DNA of 64,000 nucleotides from positions 1 to 64,000 of the forward strand of contig CANKZU010000004.1 in assembly GCA_947488615.1 (NCBI GenBank). Direction: 5' to 3'. Source of the DNA: an uncultured Aurantimonas sp. (GTDB lineage: Bacteria; Pseudomonadota; Alphaproteobacteria; Rhizobiales; Rhizobiaceae). The translations under genes and the position numbers were made by a program. Below the pieces are notes generated by a model, which saw only the letters and a program-made list of their open reading frames with translations, ran no database searches and was not told the origin of the DNA. Below, in pieces: positions 45,992-54,800 of the stretch (positions are counted from its first letter, which is position 1; every line of letters starts with the position of its first letter).

Positions 45992-46615
45992 ATGAGACGT
46001 CCGTCCATTTTGCTTGCCGCGTCTGTGTTGGCATCTGTCATTGCCATCCCCGCCATGGCTCAAGACAGTCCGATGAGCTTCTTCGTCACCAGTCAGGGGC
46101 CTGGCGACGGCGCCAATCTCGGCGGACTGGAAGGAGCCGACGCCCATTGTACCGCCCTCGCCGAAGCAGCCGGCGTCACCGGCAAGACCTGGGCAGCCTA
46201 TCTGAGCACCAGCGACACCGACGCACGTGATCGCATCGGCGGCGGGCCTTGGGTCAACGCGACGGGCGAAACCATCGCCGAGAGTCTCGACGCGCTGCAC
46301 GGCGAAGCCAACAACATAACCAAGACTACCGCGCTGAACGAAATGGGCGAGGTGGTCAATGGCCGTGGCGATCAGCCGAACCGCCACGACATTCTGACCG
46401 GTTCGCTCCCGGACGGCACCGCGCACGAAGCGACTTGCGAGAATTGGACGTCGAGCGGCGAAGGCAGCGCGATGGTCGGCCATCACGACCGCATGGGTCT
46501 CGACGATTCCGCCGAGGCCAAATCCTGGAATTCGTCGCATCCCTCGCGCGGTTGCGGACAAGAGGCGTTGCAAGGCACTGGCGGAGACGGCTTGCTCTAT
46601 TGCTTCGCGAAATAG
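45992..46615 (+). CDS. secreted lectin-like (DUF1554-type) protein
   Basis: A 207-residue protein with a signal peptide (cleavage near AMAQDS), start at 45992 after GGAGGAGG. The mature part has FFVTSQGPGDGANLGGLEGA, ADAHCTALAEAAG, TWAAYLSTS, and cysteines near the end (ATCENWTS, SRGCGQEAL, LLYCFAK), a pattern of the DUF1554 C-type-lectin-like fold. Likely periplasmic or extracellular. Ligand unknown. It lies between tRNA-Gly and an IS element. Confidence 0.7.
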   Translation: MRRPSILLAASVLASVIAIPAMAQDSPMSFFVTSQGPGDGANLGGLEGADAHCTALAEAAGVTGKTWAAYLSTSDTDARDRIGGGPWVNATGETIAESLDALHGEANNITKTTALNEMGEVVNGRGDQPNRHDILTGSLPDGTAHEATCENWTSSGEGSAMVGHHDRMGLDDSAEAKSWNSSHPSRGCGQEALQGTGGDGLLYCFAK

Positions 46616-46662
46616 CGAGGCAGGCGGCGTCCAGTCGCGATGACGTCCTAGCATTACAGTTA

Positions 46663-46938
46663 TACCAACCTGCGAGGATAGGGACCTATTCGATGGTGCT
46701 GAACGGGCTTGTCCGGCCAGGAGCGACGCGCGGTTCGATGCGGCGCATCGGGCAAGCGGTGCGACGCCGTCCGGCGAGCCCGTTCAGCCCACCGAAGGCC
46801 GGGCGCTCGCCGCGCCTGGCTTCGTCGCGGGCCTCGCCCGATGCGCCGCATCGCACGTCGTCCCGCTCCTCGTCATGCATCGGCGCCAAGGTGCCGGGAA
46901 TGGCCGGTCGAATGGTTTCCTATCACCGCAGGTTGGTA
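46663..46938. repeat. 276-bp foldback (MITE-like) element inserted in the IS701 end
   Basis: The terminal inverted repeats begin TACCAACCTGCG and match at 26 of 31 positions. An inner inverted repeat (GATGCGGCGCATCGGGCAAG on the left, with one mismatch to its right partner) makes the whole element a nested hairpin. It has no coding capacity. TTA is found at both borders (46660-46662 and 46939-46941), consistent with a 3-base target duplication; the right TTA is the transposase stop codon. Confidence 0.75.
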
Positions 46939-48299
46939 TTACTTTCTTGAATTGAGATAGGCCTTTTGGGCGGCGGCTTGGTGGACGCGTCGCCAGAGTG
47001 ACCGAGCAATGACGTGGGCGGGGTGGATCTGGCGCTTGGGCAAACGCGTGGCGACCCGGCGGATTTCCTGCACTGACCAGCGGATCAGCGGCGGCGCGGC
47101 GCGTTGATGATCCTGACCATGCTTTTTGGGGGCGTCACGGTGTTCGCGTGATGACGGATCGTGGTCATCATGGCGAAGGCCAGCATGACCAGCGAGACAT
47201 GACGGTGCCAGCCGTGCCAGGACCGGGTCTCGTTGTGGTCGAGGCCCAGTTCGTTCTTGGCGCCTCGAAGCTATCCTCGATGGCCCAGCGAGACCCCTCG
47301 ACCCTGATCAGCGTCTCGACGCCCGTTCCGGCTGGGCACCAGGTCGAGAAGAAGGCCATGTCGCCGTCGGCGATGTTGCGCCGGATCAAAAGGCCCCGCG
47401 TCCAGAGGCCGGTGAGCGCCTCGTCGTATTCGCCGGCGTCGAGATCGGCGAGATCGGCGAGATCGCGATAAGCCCAGTTATGCAGTCGCTCGCCCTTCGT
47501 GCCGTTTCCCGCCGACAGGCGGGTCCAGTCGTCAGGGGACAGCTTTCCCGCGATCGCCGCCGCCGTGCCGGCGACGGGCCGGGGTTTGTCCCAGGAGTTG
47601 AACGGATGATTGGCGTTGACGCCCAGCACGTAACCCTTGCCGGCGCGCCGCAACGCCGTCCCGATTCCGGCGACCCCGTAAACGCTGTCGGCTGCAACCC
47701 ATGCAAACGGTACGCCCGCGGCCATCGCCCGCTCGATCATGGCAAGCGCGATGGCCGGCTTGGTCGCGAAGTTCGTTTCCGGCGGCACGTGCGCCGCCGC
47801 CATACGCGCCGGATCGCTCCTCCATGCCTTCGGCAGGTAGAGCGCCCGGTCGATGAAGGCATGGCCGTGGCGCGACACATAGGACGCAAACACACCGATC
47901 TGGCAGTTGGTGATCTTGCCGGCCGAGCCTGTATATTGACGGCCCACTCCGCACGACGCCTTGCCCTGCTTCAGGAAGCCGGTCTCATCGATAACCAGCA
48001 CCGCTTCCGGATCGGCCAGCGTCTCCACCACATAGTCGCGCACGATATCGCGTAAGGCATCAGCATCCCATCGGCCGCGGCCGAGAATCGCCTGCTGGCG
48101 CCAAGGTCCAGGATCCCCCGCTGCTTCCGCCCGCATCCAGCCCGTCTTGCGTCGCTCATCTCCGAGCAAACCGTCCAGGAACAAGCCTGCCGATGCCGCC
48201 ACCCGCTCCTGGCGAAACAGCGGACGGATCCCGTCGCTTCACGTCCCGCAGCGACGATGCCCAAAGCTCCAGCGTCGCTTCGATCGATGCGTCCATCAT
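46939..48299 (-). pseudogene. IS701-family DDE transposase, three frameshifts
   Basis: The conceptual protein of about 450 residues has DDE_5 features: VLVIDETGFLKQGKASCGVG, WVAADSVYG and VEGSRWAIEDSFEAAKNELG. It starts MMDASIEATLELWASSLRDV at 48299 after GGAGG and ends AYLNSRK. Frame is lost at an extra G in GACGGGATCC near 48230, at a missing base in GAGGCGCCAAGAACG near 47260, and at an A run in CCCCCAAAAAGC near 47125. Only the middle part is open. Confidence 0.85.
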
Positions 48300-48375
48300 C
48301 CATGACCTCCGAATCATGGCCGCCCTTCGATTCAGAAATCACAAGAAAATGCAACTGTAATACTATACTAAATAC

Positions 48376-49638
48376 CTATTCAATTGGAAGATAAAAGACA
48401 TCTGCTGCTTCCAGTCGTCCAGGCACCTGAACATTTTGATTCCATCGCCATCTCAATCCGAGCCGTCCCGACGGTAGCCGCCGCAGGATCTCCCGCGAAA
48501 TGACGACCTTCGCCCGCAGCGTCTTCGACATTTCCTGCAGGCGGTGCGCAAGGTTCACCGCATCCCCGAGAACTGTGTACTCGCTGTGCCGGCCGCCGAG
48601 GACCACCCCGCCAATGACATGGCCGTGGTGGATTCCGACGCCGAACTGGAGCGGGATCTTGCCGTCATGGGTCCTCATGTCGCTCCATGTCTCAAGGCGA
48701 TGGATCAGGTCGCACGCGCAGTCGAACGCACGCACGGCGTCCGTTGCATCGGGGGGGGGAAAGCCGAACACCGCCATGACGCCGTCGCCCATGAATTTGT
48801 CCACCCGTCCATCCCATTCGGAAACCGTTTCGACCACCCGTTGACGGTATTCCGACAGCAGCGACGCGACATCCTCCAGCGCCATTTGCTCCGACAGCCC
48901 GGTGAAGCCGCGGATGTCGATAAAGACGACAGCCGCCTCGTTTCGCTGAAGCCCGACATGGGCCCCACCCGATGCCAGCAACACCGCCGTTGTCGGAGAG
49001 AAAAATCGGGAAAGATTGGCGCGCTCACTTGATGTCGACACGGCTAAGCGCACGAGCCGCCTGATGTCGACCACCAACATGACCTGGATGGCCGCCACAG
49101 CCGCGAAGGCAAGAAGGCGAACGCTCGCCGCTTGCAGTTCCTCCGACGACATCCCGATCTTGAATGGGTCATCGAACAGGGACAGGGCCGCGGCCGCGAT
49201 CGATCCCAGCGTAACAAGGCCGGCAAAAACCGCCACCGGACCGGCGCGCATCCGCATGCTGGCATGGGAGAGAAGGACAAATGCGATCGCCAGACTGGGC
49301 GTAGCGAGCGCTTCCACGAAGGACGATCCGGGAATAAACATGTGCTCGGCCGCGAGATAGACGACCAAGGCGGCATCAATGCAGATGTAGGGCCAATTCA
49401 ACCACGAGCGGAACAACCCGGACACCACCAGAGCCACGGCCAGAACCGACGTCGCGGCATAGGCAATCACCAGCACGATATGTGTCTGATGGTTGAGGAC
49501 ATCCGGTTCGAGAGCCACCGAGATGGCGAAGACGAGAAGGGCGACGAAGCGCCAGATGACGGTCCTCAGCTCGTTACGCCGCTCGACCTCCAAGATCATT
49601 CCGTCGATGTCGTTGCGGCCCGAGTCGATTGCTACCAT
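48376..49638 (-). CDS. class III adenylate/guanylate cyclase with membrane sensor
   Basis: A 420-residue protein with six predicted helices in residues 28-195, then a cyclase catalytic domain: VVFIDIRGFTGLSEQM (metal Asp), VDKFMGDGVMAVFGFP (second Asp), VGIHHGHVIGGVVLGG and YTVLGDAVNLAHRLQ. It makes cAMP (or cGMP) at the inner membrane. The gene end lies 15 bases from the IS701 right end, so the insertion just missed it. An AT-rich dyad lies upstream. Confidence 0.88.
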   Translation of the reverse strand: MVAIDSGRNDIDGMILEVERRNELRTVIWRFVALLVFAISVALEPDVLNHQTHIVLVIAYAATSVLAVALVVSGLFRSWLNWPYICIDAALVVYLAAEHMFIPGSSFVEALATPSLAIAFVLLSHASMRMRAGPVAVFAGLVTLGSIAAAALSLFDDPFKIGMSSEELQAASVRLLAFAAVAAIQVMLVVDIRRLVRLAVSTSSERANLSRFFSPTTAVLLASGGAHVGLQRNEAAVVFIDIRGFTGLSEQMALEDVASLLSEYRQRVVETVSEWDGRVDKFMGDGVMAVFGFPPPDATDAVRAFDCACDLIHRLETWSDMRTHDGKIPLQFGVGIHHGHVIGGVVLGGRHSEYTVLGDAVNLAHRLQEMSKTLRAKVVISREILRRLPSGRLGLRWRWNQNVQVPGRLEAADVFYLPIE

Positions 49639-49842
49639 TGGGGTTTTCTAATATATATTAAAATATGTTATCATCATGGCAGTCATGAGTGTCTATTTTT
49701 TAATATATAACGGACTTCTTCATTGCATCAACTGAACAGCGAACTCAATTGCTGATGTCGCTCTCGGCCAGTCCGCGACCAGCATCGTCGCCGACTGACT
49801 CGGGGCGACCTGGTGGTCGCCCCGAGTCATACGTGACGGGCC
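49639..49842. other. AT-rich intergenic region with dyads
   Basis: AT-rich arms TAATATATATTAAAATA (about 49650) and ATTTTTTAATATATAA (about 49693) form an imperfect inverted repeat upstream of the cyclase, a possible promoter or operator. A second, GC-rich hairpin lies at the right end. No gene seen. Confidence 0.45.
49796..49828. terminator. strong hairpin downstream of the copper cluster
   Basis: Perfect 13-base stem ACTCGGGGCGACC-TGGT-GGTCGCCCCGAGT. It lies 15 bases after the cusF-like stop on the bottom strand. There is no T tract, so it may stabilise mRNA or terminate with help. Confidence 0.55.
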
Positions 49843-49982
49843 CTATTTTATCTCGACCACAGTGAGCTTGCCTTTGACCCGGTCGGCGACGAACTCGATG
49901 TTCTTGCCTTCCTTCGCCTTGGCCAGCATTGGACTTGCCTCGCAAAACTGGAGAGCTCTTCTGATGGAAGGAGGAGCATTCC

Positions 49983-50279
49983 ATGGGCAAGCCACATCGC
50001 CGGTTCGACAAGGAATTCGAGGCGGAGGCCGTACGTCTGGTCGAGATGAGCGGGCGAACGCAGCGCGAGATCGCAGAGGATCTGGGTATCGGGCTGTCGA
50101 CGCTGCGTCGCTGGCTCGACAAACGCCGTGAGCGCGATCTGGAATCGCCACCACCCGAACGGCAGGAAGATCTGGCGGTAGAGCTGAAGCGACTGCGGCG
50201 CGAGAACGAGATCCTGCGGCAGGAACGCGAGATCCTGAAGCGGGCCGCGACTTTTTTCGCCAAGGAGGGAAGTCGATGA
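49983..50279 (+). CDS. IS3-family OrfA (HTH protein)
   Basis: A 98-residue OrfA: HTH_8-type helix-turn-helix (FDKEFEAEAVRLVEMSGRTQ, GIGLSTLRRWLDKR) and a leucine-zipper-like tail (LKRLRRENEILRQEREILKR). GGAGGAG precedes the ATG. A T6 run at about 50250 before the orfB overlap is a possible site for the -1 frameshift that makes OrfAB in this family; the ATGA overlap could also give coupled translation. Confidence 0.92.
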   Translation: MGKPHRRFDKEFEAEAVRLVEMSGRTQREIAEDLGIGLSTLRRWLDKRRERDLESPPPERQEDLAVELKRLRRENEILRQEREILKRAATFFAKEGSR

Positions 50280-51133
50280 GGTTCCGTCTCATCGATGCGG
50301 CGAAGAAGGAGTTCCCCGTACAGCGTTTGTGCAAGGTCCTCGGCGTCAGTCCGAGCGGCTATTTCGCCTGGAAGGAGCGTCCGGCCTGCCGCCGACAGCG
50401 CGACGACATGGTGTTGCTGGCGCATGTCCGCTCGGCCTTTGCCCTGTCGAGCGGGACCTACGGAAGCCCGCGCATGTTGCATGAGCTACGCGACAATGGC
50501 CTGCCGATCGGCCGCCGACGCGTCGCCCGTTTGATGCGCGAGAACGGGATGAAGGCACGGCAGAAGCGGCGCTTCAAGCGGACGACCGACAGCCTGCACG
50601 CCTTCCCGGTGGCTCCGAACCTCCTCGATCAGGACTTCACCGCCACGGGGCCGAACCAGAAGTGGGGCGCCGACATCTCCTATGTCTGGACCCGCGAGGG
50701 TTGGCTGTATCTCGCTGTCATCATCGATCTCTTTGCCCGGCGCGTCGTCGGATGGGCAACCAGCGATCGGCTTCACAAGGAACTGGCATTGTCGGCCCTT
50801 CGCCGAGCCGTCACCGTGCGGCGTCCTGTCGCCGGCCTCATTCACCATGCGGACCGCGGCAGCCAATACTGCGCCATCGAGTACCAGGCGGAGCTGAGGA
50901 AGCACGGCATCCTGATCTCGATGTCGGGGAAGGGAAACTGTTTCGACAACGCGATGGTAGAGACCTTCTTCAAGACGTTGAAGGCCGAACTCGTCTGGCG
51001 CGTGGCCTTCGAAAGCCGGGCAGAGGCGACCCACGCGATCGCTCGCTACATCGACGGCTTCTACAACCCCGTCCGGCGCCATTCGGCGCTCGACTTCATC
51101 AGCCCGCTTCAGTTCGAGAGGCTGGCAGCATAA
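50276..51133 (+). CDS. IS3-family OrfB transposase
   Basis: A 285-residue DDE integrase-like transposase. The N-terminal part has LCKVLGVSPSGYFAWKERP; the catalytic residues are Asp in WGADISYVWT, Asp in HHADRGSQY and Glu in NAMVETFFKTLKAELV. Its -1 frame relative to orfA and ATGA overlap are usual. Apparently functional. Confidence 0.93.
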   Translation: MRFRLIDAAKKEFPVQRLCKVLGVSPSGYFAWKERPACRRQRDDMVLLAHVRSAFALSSGTYGSPRMLHELRDNGLPIGRRRVARLMRENGMKARQKRRFKRTTDSLHAFPVAPNLLDQDFTATGPNQKWGADISYVWTREGWLYLAVIIDLFARRVVGWATSDRLHKELALSALRRAVTVRRPVAGLIHHADRGSQYCAIEYQAELRKHGILISMSGKGNCFDNAMVETFFKTLKAELVWRVAFESRAEATHAIARYIDGFYNPVRRHSALDFISPLQFERLAA

Positions 51134-51407
51134 ACTGAAAACGCTCTCCAATTTGTCGGAGCAAGTCCACATCGCTTCGTCGGCGACCTTGAAGACCATG
51201 GTCATGGCCGGCATGTCGAGGTTCTTCAACGCGCCGTGCTTGATCGTCAGCTTCTGCTGTTTGGCGTCCACCTTGGTGATCTGGCCCTTGGTGTATTCGA
51301 CCGCGAGCGCCGGACCGGCGAGCGAGAGCGTGAGGACGGAAAGAGCTGCGAATTTGATGAGTTTCTGCATAATGTTTCTCCTGATTGGGGGGTATCGTTT
51401 GTCGCGT

Positions 51408-51896
51408 TCAACGCGACGCGACGGTCAATGGGCCGTGCATGCCCATTTCGTAGTGTCCGGGGATCAGACACGCGAATTGGAAATCGCCGGCCTTGGAAAA
51501 GGTCCAGACGATGTCGCCCGCGTCATTGGCCGCCAGCCGGATTGCATTCGGATCGGCGTGTTCCATCTCGGGGAACTTCTCCATGAGCGCCTTGTGCTCC
51601 TGGACCCCATCCTGAGTATCCATGACGAACTCGTGCTCGAGCACGCCGTCATTGGCGATGACGAAGCGGATTGTTTCGCCCTTCGTGACCTCGATCTTGG
51701 AGGGTTCGAACAGCATGTCGCCGTCCTCGGTCTCCAGCATGGTGATCTCGATGGTCCGATCGACGCTCGCCACCTCTCCGGCATTGCCGATCGCCATTTC
51801 GTCCTCATGACCGCCGCCATGCTTACCGCCGGCCGACGCCGATGTGGCGGCGAGCGCAGCGGCAAAGGCCGTCGCAAAGAACAGTCGTTTCTGCAT
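51408..51896 (-). CDS. cupredoxin-domain copper-binding protein
   Basis: A 162-residue periplasmic protein with a signal peptide ending near SASAGG, a His-rich stretch (GGKHGGGHEDEM) and a plastocyanin/azurin-like fold whose copper ligands are visible: His in VLEHEFVMD and Cys-His-Met in FACLIPGHYEMGMHG. It follows the multicopper oxidase gene on the same strand and probably stores, carries or donates copper. Confidence 0.9.
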   Translation of the reverse strand: MQKRLFFATAFAAALAATSASAGGKHGGGHEDEMAIGNAGEVASVDRTIEITMLETEDGDMLFEPSKIEVTKGETIRFVIANDGVLEHEFVMDTQDGVQEHKALMEKFPEMEHADPNAIRLAANDAGDIVWTFSKAGDFQFACLIPGHYEMGMHGPLTVASR

Positions 51897-51947
51897 AAAT
51901 TATCCTCGTTTCGTTTTGTGTTTGCGTCCCTTGCTTTCCCGGCCTTG

Positions 51948-53336
51948 CTACATGCCGGAATGCGTTCCCCCACCGGGCATCATCTGCCGCTTGGGTTTCG
52001 ATGGCAGCGCGCTGCCCTGCGCACTGGACGCGGGAGCCGCTGTCGCGTCGGGCAGCGATCCGGTCCATTCGTAGGCGACCGTGCCTGGAGGGTTTTCGTA
52101 GTCGCCGGGATCCTCGTAATCGCCGGCTTCAAGCCCTTCGCGGACCTTCACGACCGTGAACATGCCGCCCATTTCGAGTGAGCCGAACTGTCCCCAGCCA
52201 GCCATCATCGGAATGGTGTTGTCCGGGATCGGCATCGACATTTCCGCCATGTCCGCCATGCCCTTCGTACCCATCGGCATGTATTCCGGCTGGACCGTGC
52301 GGATCTTGCGAGCAACGTTGGTCTTGTTGGCTCCGATGAAGGTCGGGACATCGTGCCCCATCGCGTTCATGGTGTGATGCGACTTGTGGCAATGCAGGGC
52401 CCAGTCGCCCGGATGGACCGCGTCGAATTCGTAGGCCCGCATCGCCCCCACCGGGATATCGATGGTGACCTCCGGCCAGCGTGCCTCCGGACGCACCCAG
52501 CCGCCATCCGTGCAGGTGACCTCGAAATCATAGCCGTGCATGTGGATCGGGTGGTTGGTCATGGTCAGATTGCCGACCCGTACACGCACCCTGTCGTCCT
52601 TGGCCACAATCAGCGGAGCGACGTCCGGGAAAATCCGGCTGTTGATCGTCCACATGTTGAAGTCGGTCATCTCCATGACCTTCGGCAGGTATGAGCCGGG
52701 GTCTATGTCATAGGACGACAGCAGGAACACGAAGTCGCGGTCGACGGGCATGAAGGTTGGATCCTTCGGGTGGATGACGAAGAACCCCATCATCCCCATC
52801 GCCATCTGCACCATCTCGTCCCCGTGCGGGTGATACATGAACGTGCCGCTCTTCAGCGCGTCGAACTCGTAGACGAACGTCTTGCCCGACGGGATCGCCG
52901 GCTGGGTCAGCCCGGCCACGCCATCCATCCCGTTGGGAAGGATCAGCCCGTGCCAGTGGACGGTCGTATGCTCGGGAAGCTTGTTGGAGACGAAGATGCG
53001 GACGCGATCGCCCTCGACGCATTCGATCGTCGGGCCGGGCGACTGGCCGTTGTAGCCCCACAAATAGGCAGTCATGCCATCCGCCATCTCCCGCTCGACC
53101 GGTTCGGCGACGAGATGGAACTCCTTGATCCCGTTGTTCATGCGGAACGGCAACGACCAGCCGTTCAGCGTCACCACGGGATTGTAGTCCGGCCCCGCCG
53201 TCGGCATCAGCGGCGGCTGCGTCGCGGCCTCTTCCATGATCGGTGCTTCCGGCAAGCCCATGGCCGAGGTCTTCGACCATACGGTGGCTCCGGCCAGCGC
53301 CGCACCGGCGCCAATGAATTGTCTTCTGGAAAACAT
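51948..53336 (-). CDS. multicopper oxidase, Tat-exported
   Basis: A 462-residue CopA/CueO-like oxidase with a Tat-type leader (SRRQFIGAGAALAGATVW). All four copper motifs are present: TVHWHGL, MYHPHGDEMVQ, HPIHMHGYDFE and LHCHKSHHTMNAM. Met-rich patches (MVQMAMGMM, MADMAEMSMPIP) suggest Cu(I) oxidation. The second motif has HPH rather than the common HSH. A long Pro/Gly tail follows. It lies between the TolC-like and cupredoxin genes. Confidence 0.92.
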   Translation of the reverse strand: MFSRRQFIGAGAALAGATVWSKTSAMGLPEAPIMEEAATQPPLMPTAGPDYNPVVTLNGWSLPFRMNNGIKEFHLVAEPVEREMADGMTAYLWGYNGQSPGPTIECVEGDRVRIFVSNKLPEHTTVHWHGLILPNGMDGVAGLTQPAIPSGKTFVYEFDALKSGTFMYHPHGDEMVQMAMGMMGFFVIHPKDPTFMPVDRDFVFLLSSYDIDPGSYLPKVMEMTDFNMWTINSRIFPDVAPLIVAKDDRVRVRVGNLTMTNHPIHMHGYDFEVTCTDGGWVRPEARWPEVTIDIPVGAMRAYEFDAVHPGDWALHCHKSHHTMNAMGHDVPTFIGANKTNVARKIRTVQPEYMPMGTKGMADMAEMSMPIPDNTIPMMAGWGQFGSLEMGGMFTVVKVREGLEAGDYEDPGDYENPPGTVAYEWTGSLPDATAAPASSAQGSALPSKPKRQMMPGGGTHSGM

Positions 53337-53354
53337 CTGTCTGGTTCCTTCCGT

Positions 53355-54800
53355 TCAATCGCCGTCGCCGGCCGCCATTTCGACACCACCACCCGATTCG
53401 ATCTCGCCGCCGCCATAGACGGCGGAGGCCAGCCCGGCATCGGCGAGATAAAAGGCGCGCTTGGCGTTGACGGAGAGGATGATCGAGGCGAGCTTGGCCC
53501 GGGTGTCGGCCAAAAGGTCGAACGTGTTGGAGATCATCCCGTTATAAGTGAGGATCGCTTCCTTCTCGATCGTCGTGCGCAGCGGTATGACGTTCGATCG
53601 ATAGTGCCTGGCGATATCGTATCGGGAGCGGTAAGCCTTGTAGGCGGAGCGGGCTTCCGAGCGGATATCGACAGCCTTGGCCGCCAAGACATTCGCCGCG
53701 CGCAGATACGCGAACTCAGCCTTGCGAAGCCGTGCCTGACCACTATCGAAAATCGGAATTTCCAGGCCGACCTCGAGGATTCCTGAGAGCTTGTTGGTGC
53801 TTTTCTCGCTGCCGTCCTCGCCCTCTTCGACTTCCTCTTCAAGCTCGAGCCCGGCGGCCAATTCGAGATCGGAGACGTAGCGCGTGGCCTTCGTCAGACC
53901 GTAGGATCGCGCCAGTGCATCAAGTTCGAGCTTGGCGACCTGCAGGTCGACGCGGTCGCGCAGCGCCTCGGCCTCGATGGCGTTGCGGGTCTGGATTTTG
54001 CGCGGCAGGCTCGGTAGCGCGTTCGGCACCTCAAACGACAGGTTCCCTCCCCAGACCCCCATCAGCCGGATCAGCCGCTCCTTGGCGAGTTGCGCGGCCA
54101 GTCGCGCCTCGGCGGTCTGGCCGGTCAACTCCGCATAGAACACCTGCTCACGAGCCTGATCGATCTTCGGAAAGGCCCCCGTCTTCCCGAGTTCGGTGGC
54201 AAGCTCGGCGGCCGCATCGGCGGCTACCTTCGCCCGGTTCATGTAGGCGACGGTTTCCCATGCGCCGACCGCTTCGATCCATGCGGCACGCGTCTGCGAG
54301 GCTAGTGCGAGCGTGCTCTCGACAGCACGCAGCCGCGCCTGAAGAACGCGAACCTCGGAGACGTCCAGTCGCCGTTCACGCGTCATCAGCCTGATGACGT
54401 TGGCCGCGATCAGCCCCTCGACGGTTCGAAGCGCGCCGATGCCGGCGTAACTGACCGACAGGTTGGGATTGACCGGCAGGCTCTCCTGCCAGAGATCGGC
54501 AACCGACATGCCGATATCGGCATAGGCGGCCTGCAGGCTCTTGTTGTTCAAGAGCGCGACCTGCACCGCCGTTTCGACCCCGACAGTCTTGTTCGCCAGG
54601 AGCCGGCTGACGCGCTTGGTGACGGCAGCCGCCTCGGCCTGGTTCTGGACCCAGGCAGTTTCCTTGCCGAGGGTCGCCGCGGTCTGATTCTGCACGATCG
54701 CAAAGCCGAGCTTCGGATCGAAGTCCTCGGTGATGGCAACGCAACCGGAGATGACGAGCGGCACGACGGCAATGGCCGCATTGCGAAGAAGACGTATCAT
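53355..54800 (-). CDS. TolC-family outer-membrane efflux lipoprotein
   Basis: A 481-residue protein with a lipoprotein signal (VPLVISGCVA) and two long coiled repeats of the outer-membrane efflux family (VALLNNKSLQAAYADIGMS; GLEIPIFDSGQARLRKAE). It is similar to TolC-like genes of copper clusters. The ATG at 54800 overlaps the stop of the upstream lipoprotein gene. No RND or membrane-fusion gene is in the window, so its inner-membrane partner is not known. Confidence 0.87.
   Translation of the reverse strand: MIRLLRNAAIAVVPLVISGCVAITEDFDPKLGFAIVQNQTAATLGKETAWVQNQAEAAAVTKRVSRLLANKTVGVETAVQVALLNNKSLQAAYADIGMSVADLWQESLPVNPNLSVSYAGIGALRTVEGLIAANVIRLMTRERRLDVSEVRVLQARLRAVESTLALASQTRAAWIEAVGAWETVAYMNRAKVAADAAAELATELGKTGAFPKIDQAREQVFYAELTGQTAEARLAAQLAKERLIRLMGVWGGNLSFEVPNALPSLPRKIQTRNAIEAEALRDRVDLQVAKLELDALARSYGLTKATRYVSDLELAAGLELEEEVEEGEDGSEKSTNKLSGILEVGLEIPIFDSGQARLRKAEFAYLRAANVLAAKAVDIRSEARSAYKAYRSRYDIARHYRSNVIPLRTTIEKEAILTYNGMISNTFDLLADTRAKLASIILSVNAKRAFYLADAGLASAVYGGGEIESGGGVEMAAGDGD

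Larger units (their letters stand above)
46653..48361 (-). mobile_element. degenerate IS701-family element with nested insertion
   Basis: The outer ends share ATTACAGTT. If the foldback element at 46663-46938 and one TTA are removed, the left end reads ATTACAGTTACTTTCTTG, which pairs well with the right end ATTACAGTTGCATTTTCTTG (bottom strand). The flanks (CTAG on the left, CTAT on the right, each one base out) would be an imperfect 4-base target duplication of the YTAR type known for this family. The transposase is frameshifted, so the element is immobile by itself. Confidence 0.65.
49930..51169 (+). mobile_element. complete IS3-family insertion sequence
   Basis: 1240 bp with terminal inverted repeats of 27 bases (22 matching) beginning TGGACTTGC at both ends, flanked by the direct repeat CAT (49927-49929 and 51170-51172). 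It carries intact orfA and orfB and looks recently inserted. Confidence 0.93.
49843..51370 (-). pseudogene. cusF: CusF-like copper-binding protein, split by IS3
   Basis: The 5' part (51370 to 51170) encodes a signal peptide and GQITKVDAKQQKLTIKHG, LDMPAMTMVFKVADEAM, with the Met/Trp-type copper site context of CusF (MPAMTMVF). The 3' part (49929 to 49843) encodes LAKAKEGKNIEFVADRVKGK and ends VVEIK. Removing the IS and one CAT joins them in frame at DEAM-LAKAKEG. It is last in the copper cluster; a periplasmic copper chaperone has been lost. Confidence 0.92.

Noticed and set aside
48750..48765. A run of eight or nine G in the cyclase gene as a phase-variable tract
   Set aside because: The reading frame is intact through it (FGFPPPDATDAV) and the residues fit the family, so no frameshift is implied.
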